Positions 25,821 through 34,612 of a DNA stretch of 64,000 nucleotides are shown in pieces. The stretch comes from Zoogloea dura (GTDB taxonomy: Bacteria; Pseudomonadota; Gammaproteobacteria; Burkholderiales; Rhodocyclaceae): assembly GCF_012927165.1 (NCBI RefSeq), contig NZ_JABBGA010000001.1, positions 434,001 through 498,000 of the forward strand, written 5' to 3'. The notes under the pieces were generated by a model, which had not been told where the DNA came from, did not search any database, and saw only the letters and a list, made by a program, of their open reading frames with translations. Positions within the stretch are counted from its first letter, which is position 1, and every line of letters begins with the position of its first letter. A program made the position numbers and the translations under genes.

Positions 25821-26900
25821 TTACTTAGGGCGGGGTGGACGCAATCCTGCATCCGCCGCGGTCAGGCCACCGGTGCGTAACTTCGCCACGGTGCTTGCCA
25901 CGGCGCTGGCCACGTTGAGGACCTCTTTCCGGACCATCGTGTCGAGATCCAGTGCCTCATGGCTTGCGGCGTAGGACTCGTAGTAGCCGATGAAGCGATC
26001 AAGCCGCGAGAGGGCTCCCGCGTCGATCAGGCCCATCCAGTCGAGCCAGTCAGACAGGCCCCGCCGGACACCTTCGATGCCGGCCACATCCCCGTGCACG
26101 ACCAGGCCGTAGGCGCGGCCCGCCAGGTGCTTGGGATAGTCCCAGCCGGCCAGCTCGAGCGCCTTGGCCAATTCGGCTTTCTTGCCCTGCGTCGTGGTGG
26201 GGTCGGGATTGCCACCGTCGGCGCAGACCAGGCGGTCGATCATCAGTTTCAGGACGGCAGGCGTCTGATACCAATAGACCGGCGTGAGGATGATGACGCC
26301 GTGAGCGGCCACCCACTTCTCGTAGATTTCCGCCATCCAGTCGTTGGTCTGGCGCATGCCGTGGTTGGGGTAACAGCTGCACGGCCAGTGGCACAGCGGC
26401 ATTGCCGTGGATACGCAGGCCTTGCAGGGGTGGATGTGAAGATCATAGGAAGAGGTCAGAAGACTGAGATCGAGCAGGTCGACCTCGATGCCGTCGGCCT
26501 CCAGGCACTCCCGCGCCCACTGACTCATCCGGAAGGTCTTGGATATTTCGCTGGCGCAACTCCCGTCATTGCGGGCGGAACCGCAGATCAGCAGGACCCG
26601 CGAGGGCGATGCCGGATCCTTCTGCTTCACCTCCGCCGCCAGCAGGCGGTCACGCGTGGTTTTCCATTCAACCGAGAGTGCATAGTCCGGGTCTGCAAAT
26701 CCCGGGCCGGCCTTTTCGGTGAGGAGAACCTTGTGGCCCTTTGTGTAGTTGTCCCAGGCCACCTCCTCGACCGAGGCCAGTGCATCCCGGACTTCATCGA
26801 ATGCAGCGTCGCGATGGCTGCGCTGAAACTGCAGATGGAATTCATCACGCCCGAGCTTGGCGGGTGCCTGACCCAGGCGGGGCTTGGGTGCGCTGATCAT
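25821..26900 (-). CDS. Flavodoxin-like NAD(P)H-dependent oxidoreductase
   Basis: A 359-residue protein with an N-terminal extension (1-95) and a flavodoxin-like FMN-reductase core: P-loop LLICGSARNDGSCASEI (about 103-119) and flavin-contact LTPVYWYQTPAVLKLMIDR. An unusual cysteine cluster HPCKACV...LCHWPCSC (about 158-176) could bind a metal or Fe-S cluster. GGAG precedes the ATG. It probably reduces quinones or other acceptors under stress. The start and the N-terminal extension are unusual for this family. Confidence 0.75.
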   Translation of the reverse strand: MISAPKPRLGQAPAKLGRDEFHLQFQRSHRDAAFDEVRDALASVEEVAWDNYTKGHKVLLTEKAGPGFADPDYALSVEWKTTRDRLLAAEVKQKDPASPSRVLLICGSARNDGSCASEISKTFRMSQWARECLEADGIEVDLLDLSLLTSSYDLHIHPCKACVSTAMPLCHWPCSCYPNHGMRQTNDWMAEIYEKWVAAHGVIILTPVYWYQTPAVLKLMIDRLVCADGGNPDPTTTQGKKAELAKALELAGWDYPKHLAGRAYGLVVHGDVAGIEGVRRGLSDWLDWMGLIDAGALSRLDRFIGYYESYAASHEALDLDTMVRKEVLNVASAVASTVAKLRTGGLTAADAGLRPPRPK

Positions 26901-26978
26901 TGTGGCTCCAGTGTGTCTGCCGGGCGCCAGGCACACTCTGTGTACCTGGCTGCCTGACTGCGGGACTCGCCGTCTCGC

Positions 26979-27194
26979 CTACTTCTTGATCTCGTGGCCG
27001 ATGATGCCGCCAACAGCGGCACCACCGACGGTTCCGGCGGTACTTCCACCCGTCAATACAGCACCTCCCACGGCGCCAATACCAGCGCCGACGGCGGTGT
27101 TCTTATCGCGTGCAGACATGCCTGCACAACTGGCCAGGCTCATGACCAGCGTCATTGCCGTGGCACACAGGGTGAGTTTTTGAAAACGTTTCAT
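26979..27194 (-). CDS. Small glycine-zipper lipoprotein (OsmB-like)
   Basis: A 71-residue lipoprotein with signal peptide and lipobox LASC (C23), followed by a glycine-zipper hairpin (AVGAGIGAVGGAVLTGG, then GTVGGAAVGGIIGHEIKK). This matches the OsmB/SlyB-type 2TM glycine zipper lipoproteins that reinforce the outer membrane and respond to osmotic or envelope stress. An AAAGGAG ribosome site supports the start. It is followed upstream by the SYLF-domain gene on the same strand. Confidence 0.8.
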   Translation of the reverse strand: MKRFQKLTLCATAMTLVMSLASCAGMSARDKNTAVGAGIGAVGGAVLTGGSTAGTVGGAAVGGIIGHEIKK

Positions 27195-27230
27195 GACAGG
27201 ACTCCTTTCGAGAAGAATCACCCGCCGGCA

Positions 27231-27794
27231 TCAGCGCTTGATGCGGGTGATCTTGGTTCCTTCGATGCTGAGGCTGGCCATCAGACCCTGCTGGTCGAAA
27301 ATGAAGGCATAGGCATCGTCCTTGAGGGTCGACGAAGAGAGGTTCTTGGCGATCCCCTCATTCACCACGACCACCGTCGGGCCCACGCCGATCTCCCAGC
27401 CCTGGGACTTGTCGAGATACGCCACGGCCTTTTCGCTCATCAGGAAGACCACGTAGCCATAGGATTCGGCCCCTGCCTGCAGGCCCCAGGACGCCGATAC
27501 CGAGTTGTAGTAGTCGATGGTCTTGCCCTCCCGGGTCAGAACGCCCTCCCCGTAGCTGCCACCGAATACCAGGCCCGCCTTGATGATCTTGGGAAAAATC
27601 AGGATGGCCTGGGCCTTCTTCGACAACACCTCTGCCGCGGGGCTGGTCTTGTAGAGGGTCTGCAGGGCCTGGGCGGCGTCCTTGTTCAAATCGTCGGCAC
27701 TGGCGGCCCATGCAGGGACACTCCAGGCGCCAAGGGAGAAGGAGGCGGCAGTCACGAGGATGAGCTTGTTGAAACTGCGTCTTACGGTCGGCAT
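27231..27794 (-). CDS. SYLF/YSC84 lipid-binding domain protein
   Basis: A 187-residue secreted protein with a signal peptide (cleavage near AWA-ASA) and the SYLF domain: AQALQTLYKTSPAAEVL, KAQAILIFPKIIKAGLVFGG, GEGVLTREGKTIDYYNS and SWGLQAGAESYGYVVFLM. Bacterial members are periplasmic and predicted to bind phospholipids. AAGGA precedes the ATG at 27794. Its place beside the OsmB-like lipoprotein suggests envelope maintenance. Confidence 0.85.
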   Translation of the reverse strand: MPTVRRSFNKLILVTAASFSLGAWSVPAWAASADDLNKDAAQALQTLYKTSPAAEVLSKKAQAILIFPKIIKAGLVFGGSYGEGVLTREGKTIDYYNSVSASWGLQAGAESYGYVVFLMSEKAVAYLDKSQGWEIGVGPTVVVVNEGIAKNLSSSTLKDDAYAFIFDQQGLMASLSIEGTKITRIKR

Positions 27795-27957
27795 GGTCTT
27801 TTCCTTCACACGGTTCGGTCATCGGGTGCGGTGCCGACCAAGCGTAAGGTGGACCGGGCACTGCGAGCCTTCATGCTGCGCCACTCGCCGCAGCCATACC
27901 GTGCGCTAACGAACCGAGAGGCATGCCTGCCTGCCCCTGGCCCGGCCCTGGGCGCGA

Positions 27958-29643
27958 TCAGACGCCGCGGCTCACGCTGTAAAGCACCCAGCGTGCGTCA
28001 TCGCCGAACTCCAGCACCCGGCGGTGATAGAACCGCAGCGACGGGCGGTGGGCAACACTCACGTAGGTGATGCCGCTGGCGGCGAGCAAGCCATACAGGT
28101 GCTCTTCATTCAGGGCATCGAGGGCACTGCTCGCCTCGTCAAGAATGGCGTAGCGGGGTTGGGCGAGCAGCAGCCGTGCGAAAGCAATGCGCTGCTGCTC
28201 GCCCACCGACAGGACCTTGGCCCAATCCAGCTCGGCGTCCAGGCCGCCAAAGCGCTCGGCGATATCGGGCAGGTTGACCTGCCGGAGCATGGCCAACAGC
28301 ACCTCGTCGTCGCGCCTGGGCAATTCCCGCGGATACAGGAGCTGGCTGCGCAGGCTGCCCAGCAGCATGTAGGGACGCTGGGGCAGGAACAGCATGTCGC
28401 CGGCCGGCGGGCGGGCAATGCGTCCGCGCCCGGAGGGCCATAGCCCGGCAATGGCACGCAGCAGCGAACTCTTGCCGCAACCGCTGCTGCCCACGATCAT
28501 CAGGCTTCCGCCCGGCTCTATCACCATGCTCAGCCCGGTGATCAGGGTGCGTTCCCGTTGCGGGGTCCACAGCGTCAGGTTGTCGATAAGCACCCGCGTG
28601 TCCGTGGAAAAGCGGATGTGTTCCTCATCGCCACCCTCCCGCGCATCCATGAAATGGGCGAAGCTGTCCAGCCTCTCGATACCGGCCGCAAACTTGCTGA
28701 AACTGTCGAAGTTGTCGACGATCACCGTGAGCGCCGCCAGGATCGCCGCAAAGGCACCCGCGGCCTGGATCGCCCGTCCCACCTCGAGCTCGCCGGAAAG
28801 CACCCGGCTGGCGATGATCGCACTGGGCAGGATGACGGTCAGGAAGCTGAAGGCGTACTGGAACAGGTTGAGCCGGAGTTGAACGCGGATCAGCCGGAGA
28901 TAGTTGCTGAACACCTCGCCAAAATGACGCTCGACCTGGCGTGCCTCCAGTTGCTCTCCCGCATAGAAGGCGATGGCTTCCGCGTTCTCGCGAATCCGTA
29001 CCAGGCTGAAGCGAAAGTCAGCCTCCCGCTTGAGCTGGTAGAAGTTGAGTCCGATCAGCACCTTGCCGAACAGCAGGACGGTGACGATCGTCCCGACGAT
29101 CGCATAGACGAAGAGAAACAGGACCAGCTCACGCGAAATCGACCAGAGCACCCCTGAAAAGGCCAGCAACTGGAGCAAGGCCCCGGCCACCACCAGCAAG
29201 AACTGGAGGGACTTCTGGGTGAATGTGCCGATGTCCTCGGCAATCCGCTGGTCGGGATTATCGATACCGGACCGGGCATCGAGCCTGAAATACACCTGCT
29301 TCGCCAGGTAGGCGTCGAGGTAGCGACGGGTCAGCCAGCGCCGCCAATGCACCCCGAGCCTGTCCCGCACGTAGTAATAGAAGGCGTGCACCGGCACACC
29401 CACCAGCAGCACGCCCAGGCATCGTGCGATGGAGGTCCAGAAACGCGACTCGTCCTTCGCCGCCAGTGCAGACGTGAATTCTCCGGTCTGCTCGTTCAGC
29501 AGCACCGCGAACACCGCCTGACCAAGCAACAGCAGCACCAGCAAGGCCAGCAGCCCCCGGGCCAGGCGCTTCTCCTCGCCCGACCAGTAGGGCGCGGCGA
29601 TTGCGCAGAAGCGCTTCAGGAGAGCCCGATCAAGGACAATCAT
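27958..29643 (-). CDS. SbmA/BacA-like ABC exporter-type protein
   Basis: A 561-residue half-size ABC protein: six-helix ABC_membrane_2 domain (about 20-330) with the characteristic NPDQRI motif (129-134) and EAIAFY segment, then an ATPase domain with Walker A GSSGCGKSS (385-393) and Walker B YAILDEASSALD. The signature appears as LSVGEQQR. This YddA/SbmA-related family moves peptides, lipids or vitamins; B12 or antimicrobial-peptide uptake is known for some. No accessory gene identifies the substrate. Confidence 0.88.
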   Translation of the reverse strand: MIVLDRALLKRFCAIAAPYWSGEEKRLARGLLALLVLLLLGQAVFAVLLNEQTGEFTSALAAKDESRFWTSIARCLGVLLVGVPVHAFYYYVRDRLGVHWRRWLTRRYLDAYLAKQVYFRLDARSGIDNPDQRIAEDIGTFTQKSLQFLLVVAGALLQLLAFSGVLWSISRELVLFLFVYAIVGTIVTVLLFGKVLIGLNFYQLKREADFRFSLVRIRENAEAIAFYAGEQLEARQVERHFGEVFSNYLRLIRVQLRLNLFQYAFSFLTVILPSAIIASRVLSGELEVGRAIQAAGAFAAILAALTVIVDNFDSFSKFAAGIERLDSFAHFMDAREGGDEEHIRFSTDTRVLIDNLTLWTPQRERTLITGLSMVIEPGGSLMIVGSSGCGKSSLLRAIAGLWPSGRGRIARPPAGDMLFLPQRPYMLLGSLRSQLLYPRELPRRDDEVLLAMLRQVNLPDIAERFGGLDAELDWAKVLSVGEQQRIAFARLLLAQPRYAILDEASSALDALNEEHLYGLLAASGITYVSVAHRPSLRFYHRRVLEFGDDARWVLYSVSRGV

Positions 29644-29677
29644 TAACGCGGGCCGGCAATATGCCCCGCAGTGGCAC

Positions 29678-30181
29678 TCACTGGCGACTGATGAAGGACA
29701 TCCGGACCAGACGCGCGCCCGCTCCCACCTGCAGCGGCTGGCTCCTCCAGGCGTCGTCGAGGCGGGCACTCATCCGGTAGCAGCCAGGCGGCAAGCGGAG
29801 ATACAGGAACGGCCCCTCGCTGACATCGGCATGCACGGGGCGGCCGTTGCAGGCCTTCACCGCAAAGGGCACATCGGCGAGGTAATGCCCCTGACGGTCA
29901 CTGAACACCATCAGCACGTTGTAGGAGCCCGCCATCGCGCGCAGCCGGTCACGATCCGGTGCGCCCACGCCGCCGCTCATCCACTCGACAGCCCTCGGTG
30001 ATGGGCCGGCTGATCTGCCAGATAACCCGCCGGATGAGCAGTAGAGTTGCTGCATGCCCCACTCGCCGGCCAGGACGGGAAGGCCGGAAGTCAGCAACAG
30101 CAAGCCGAACAGGCCGGCACGCAGCGTGTGCCCGAGGGGCGGGCGGGCACCCTGGAAGTCAGATGCAGAAGTGTTGTCCAT
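29678..30181 (-). CDS. Hypothetical periplasmic protein
   Basis: A 167-residue protein with a late-starting signal sequence (hydrophobic AGLFGLLLLTSGLPVLAGE near 20-40) and a beta-rich C-terminal half (LADVPFAVKACNGRPVHADVSEGPFLYLRLPPGCYRMSA, here noted as VPFAVKA and LRLPPGCYRMSA). That half resembles the Ig-like carboxypeptidase-regulatory fold, with two cysteines likely to form a disulphide. AAGGAGGAG lies before GTG-ATG at 30184/30181. Not assigned to a named family. Confidence 0.55.
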   Translation of the reverse strand: MDNTSASDFQGARPPLGHTLRAGLFGLLLLTSGLPVLAGEWGMQQLYCSSGGLSGRSAGPSPRAVEWMSGGVGAPDRDRLRAMAGSYNVLMVFSDRQGHYLADVPFAVKACNGRPVHADVSEGPFLYLRLPPGCYRMSARLDDAWRSQPLQVGAGARLVRMSFISRQ

Positions 30182-30470
30182 CACGGTGGCTCCTCCTTGA
30201 GAGGCCCCGACCCGATGGAGCGGGCACCCCGGTGGAATGAGCCTAGAGAGGAGCCCGGCGCCTGTCTGTCCGCTGACGAACACACGTGGCACAGCACACC
30301 CGGAGCTTCCCCGGGACGCCAGGGCAGCGTCCTGCCATCACGGGCTCCCGGCAGCCCTGGCCAACTGCAGGGTCAGTGCGTCAGCGTACCGACTCCGGCT
30401 GGCAGCGGCCCCATCCTTGCTCGACACCGGACTCATTCGAGCAAACCGGAACACTCCTGAAGGATCGATC

Positions 30471-31082
30471 ATGAAAAACCTGCAATCAGCCCTCCTCGCC
30501 AGCGCCATGTTTCTTGCCTTTGGCAGCACCGCGATCGGCGCGCCGCTTTCGAAAGCCGAATACAAGTCTGAAAAGGAGGCCATCTCCCGACAGTATTCAG
30601 CCGACAAGGCCGCCTGCGACAGCAAGGGCGATAACGCCAAGGATATCTGCATAGAAGAAGCCAAGGGCCGCGGAAACATCGCGAAGGCCGAACTCGAGGC
30701 GAAGTACGAGCCGTCGGTCAAACACCACTACGAAGTCCGGCTGGCCAAGGCCGATGCCGCCTATGAAGTCGCCAAGGAAAAGTGCGACGACATGGCCGGC
30801 AACGCCAGGGACGTCTGCCGCAAGGAAGCCAAGGCAGCCCATGTAAGCGCCAAGGCCGATGCCAAGGTGGCCGAAAAGACCTCCGACGCAAACACCGCGG
30901 CGCGCGAGAAGACCAGCGAAGCCAACATGGCGGCGCAGGACAAGACCAGCAGCGCCCGCAAGGACGCAGCCTCGGACAAGCGTGATGCCGGTTATGCGGT
31001 GGCCAAGGAAAAGTGTGATGCCCTGTCCGGTGACCCCAAGGCTGCCTGCATCAAGGACGCCAAGAGCCACTACGGCCAGTGA
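30471..31082 (+). CDS. Secreted alanine/lysine-rich protein with C-x10-C repeats
   Basis: A 203-residue protein with a signal peptide (cleavage after AIGA, residue 24). The mature protein is almost entirely helical and charged, and contains three spaced cysteine pairs with identical spacing: C49/C60, C105/C116 and C182/C193. The second and third repeats share A.Y.VAKEKCD and the pair is followed by KDAK/KEAK. Between them is a degenerate TS(D/E)AN-type repeat (132-165). Looks like a periplasmic coiled-coil hairpin protein held by disulphides. AAGGA precedes the ATG. Function unknown. Confidence 0.7.
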   Translation: MKNLQSALLASAMFLAFGSTAIGAPLSKAEYKSEKEAISRQYSADKAACDSKGDNAKDICIEEAKGRGNIAKAELEAKYEPSVKHHYEVRLAKADAAYEVAKEKCDDMAGNARDVCRKEAKAAHVSAKADAKVAEKTSDANTAAREKTSEANMAAQDKTSSARKDAASDKRDAGYAVAKEKCDALSGDPKAACIKDAKSHYGQ

Positions 31083-31091
31083 ATGAAGTCC

Positions 31092-31113
31092 GGCTGGCGG
31101 ATGTCCGCCAGCC
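31092..31113 (+). terminator. Hairpin after the C-x10-C repeat gene
   Basis: Ten-base perfect arms GGCTGGCGGA / TCCGCCAGCC with a two-base centre lie 10 bases after the stop codon. There is no T-run, so factor-independent termination is uncertain, but the position fits a 3' hairpin. Confidence 0.45.
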
Positions 31114-31162
31114 CCGGGGCGCAGTCCCGTGCCGGAAGGGCGCCCCATGAAGGGAGATCACC

Positions 31163-31354
31163 ATGCTGCACACGCTCGTCGTTGTCCTGCCACTCCTCTG
31201 GCTGCTGGGCAAGCTCACAACATCAATCCAACAGCCTCAACGCTCTCCGTGTCGCGTCAGGCAGAACCAGCGAGCTGACACTTGGGACAGATCGCCCCGA
31301 TCTCCACCTCCTGGCTCTCGAGCCGGTGCCCCGCCGCGGCAAGACTGTCCGTGA
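31163..31354 (+). pseudogene. Truncated small membrane protein (Lmo0937-like start)
   Basis: After a GAAGGGAG ribosome site, the frame starts MLHTLVVVLPLLWLLGK, very like the start of the roughly 45-50 residue Lmo0937/DUF5670 membrane proteins. It then changes to unrelated basic, proline-rich sequence running into the 3' end of the zur gene on the other strand. Expected second-helix sequence is missing. It is most simply the 5' remnant of a gene cut where the zinc island begins. Confidence 0.4.
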
Positions 31355-31742
31355 GGGCCTGGATCACCTGATCGTCCTGCAATTCGGTCACTCCGCTGCA
31401 GCGGGGACATACCAGGAACAACCCTGGCGAACGTTCATGGTGGCAGTGATAACTGCATGCGACAAAAAGATTCATCCGCCCGACCTTGTGAACAAGGCCC
31501 TGCTCCATCAGGAAATCGAGTGCCCGATAGACGGTGGGTGGTGAGGCGCCGGGTTTGTCCGCCTTGATCCGGTCGAGCAAGTCGTAGGCCTTGAGCCCCT
31601 TCGGATACCGGATCAGGATCGCCAGCACCATGCGGCGGATCGGCGTAAGGCTGGCACCACGGGAGCGGCAGACAGCCTCCACCTGATCAAGGATCGGGCT
31701 CTCGTCTGCAGGACCGGTTTCGGAAGGCGTGTTGTTGTCCAT
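31257..31742 (-). CDS. zur: Zinc uptake regulator (Fur family)
   Basis: A 161-residue Fur-fold repressor: winged helix (about 30-90, with TPIRRMVLAIL and PPTVYRALDFLMEQGLVHK) and a dimerisation/metal domain. The structural zinc site is CPRC (112-115) plus CPKC (152-155), and the ACSYHCHHE segment (96-103) supplies sensory ligands. Zur rather than Fur is indicated by the YHCHH motif, the HNR-less sensor and above all by the target genes: paralogues of zinc enzymes. With zinc bound it would repress from the palindrome at 31760-31789, shared with the rightward operon, and thereby itself. Confidence 0.9.
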   Translation of the reverse strand: MDNNTPSETGPADESPILDQVEAVCRSRGASLTPIRRMVLAILIRYPKGLKAYDLLDRIKADKPGASPPTVYRALDFLMEQGLVHKVGRMNLFVACSYHCHHERSPGLFLVCPRCSGVTELQDDQVIQALTDSLAAAGHRLESQEVEIGAICPKCQLAGSA

Positions 31743-31759
31743 GGGCAATATTTGGCGAT

Positions 31760-31789
31760 GTGGATGCAATGTTATAACATTGCATCCAC
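31760..31789. promoter_or_regulatory. Zur box (perfect 30-bp palindrome)
   Basis: A perfect 30-base palindrome with half-site GTGGATGCAATGTTA and its exact complement; the centre ATGTTATAACAT matches the core of known Zur boxes. It lies 18 bases upstream of the zur start and 25 bases upstream of the hisI-like start, so one site can control both directions. It is the clearest regulatory element in the window. Confidence 0.9.
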
Positions 31790-31813
31790 ACTATCATTCA
31801 CGATTGAAGCCCA

Positions 31814-32271
31814 ATGTTAGCCCGACTCGAGCATGCCCCCACGGGCAGCAGTGTTCCCCTCCCTGATTTCCTTGAGACCGTTCCCTGGAACGCGGACGGG
31901 CTCATCTGCGCGATCGCCCAGCAACACGACAGCGGCGACGTCCTGATGCTGGCCTGGATGAACCGGGCCGCGCTCGAGGAAACCCTGGCCACCGGCCAGG
32001 CCTGCTACTGGTCCCGCTCTCGCCGCGGCCTGTGGCGCAAGGGTGAAACATCCGGCTGCCGCCAGCGGGTGGTGGATATGCGTTTCGACTGCGATGGTGA
32101 TGCCCTTCTGATGCAGGTCGACCAACTGGGTGGCGCCTGCCACACCGGCCGGCGCAGCTGCTTCTACAACGGAGTCCGAGGCGATCGGGTGGAGGTCCTG
32201 AGTGCTCCCCTGCCGACTCCCCCCTCGGCACTCCCCACCCCGGCTCTCCCCAACTTTCCCGAGGAATGCCC

Positions 32272-32275
<4 letters not shown>
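31814..32275 (+). CDS. hisI: Phosphoribosyl-AMP cyclohydrolase paralogue (HisI2)
   Basis: A 153-residue enzyme of the third histidine-pathway step type (opening of the purine ring of PR-AMP). Family motifs are AWMN (47-50), [20 protein letters not shown] (92-96) and [10 protein letters not shown]. The zinc cysteines C93, C109 and C116 are retained. The His usually found in SGH-x-Q is replaced by Cys (SGCRQ, C82). A low-complexity proline-rich tail (about 130-153) is unusual. First gene after the Zur box, so it is a zinc-starvation copy. A housekeeping hisI should exist elsewhere. Confidence 0.88.
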
Positions 32276-33503
<1,228 letters not shown>

Positions 33504-33507
<4 letters not shown>

Positions 33508-34610
33508 GCGGCCAGACCAGCGACAGCCGGGTCCCCATCACGCTCCTCACCGGTTTTCTCGGGGCTGGCAAGACCACACTGCTCAACCACCTGCTCAAGC
33601 AGCCCGAGATGCAGAAGGCCGCCGTGCTGATCAACGAATTCGGCGAAGTCGGTGTCGATCATCATCTGGTGAAGCGCATCGACGACAACCTGGTGCTGCT
33701 GGATTCAGGCTGCCTGTGCTGCTCCGTGCGTGGAGAGCTCACCCGCAGCCTGGGCAACCTGTTCCTGCGGGCACTGAACAAGGACGTGCCGGTGTTCGAC
33801 CGGGTGCTCATCGAGACCACCGGCCTGGCAGACCCGGCACCGGTGATCCAGGCCCTGATGAACGACTTCTTCACGGCCCAACGCTTCCGCTTCGACGGCA
33901 TCGTCACCGCGGTGGACGCGATGTTCGGCCGCCAGCAGATCCAGCGCCAGCGGGAAGCCCTGCGCCAGATCGTGATGGCCGACCGCCTGCTGGTCACCAA
34001 GTGCGATCTGGCGAGCCGGGAAGACGTGGACGCGCTCGATCGGGATCTGGCCACCCTCAACCCGGGCGCCCCGCGGATCTATGTGCGGCGGGGCGAAGTG
34101 GCCGTTGCCTCGGTGGTGGATTGCGGCCTCTACGACCCGGCCGGCAAGGCACCCGACGTGGTCCGCTGGCTCGCCCCACCACCCACCGCAGGCCTGCGCT
34201 ACACCCCCAAGGGCACCCGGGCCGCGGTTCCCTCCCCGCACGACGGGGACATTCACAGCTTCACCGTGATCTTCGACGCGCCCCTGCCCTGGGTGAGCTT
34301 CGCCGACACCCTGGGCGAGCTGCTGGAGACCGTCGGCGACCGCGTGCTACGTGTGAAGGGACTCATCAACGTGGTCGGGGACGACCGGCCCTGGGTGGTG
34401 CACGGGGTTCACAACATCGCCTATCCGCCCATTCCCCTGGACGCCTGGCCGAGTTCCCCCCCTTTCGACGACAAGCGCAGCCGGCTGGTATTCATCGTCC
34501 GGGAGCTCTCCCGCGACACCATCGAAGACGCCCTCTCGCCCCTGCGCCGGGTGCAGCCGGCCCAGGCCGGAGCCCGGATCCCCTCCCCCACTGCCAGCGA
34601 CCCAGCCTGA
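33504..34610 (+). CDS. Second COG0523 GTPase (CobW/YjiA type)
   Basis: A 368-residue G3E GTPase with Walker A GFLGAGKT, the metal motif GCLCC (C70, C72, C73), ETTGLADP and TKCD. The start overlaps the previous stop by ATGA. It differs in subgroup from the first copy: shorter, with a VDHHLVKR segment and a C-terminal IHSFTVIFD / [19 protein letters not shown] domain like YjiA. Two different chaperones in one Zur operon suggest separate clients or metals. Confidence 0.88.
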
Positions 34611-34612
34611 CC

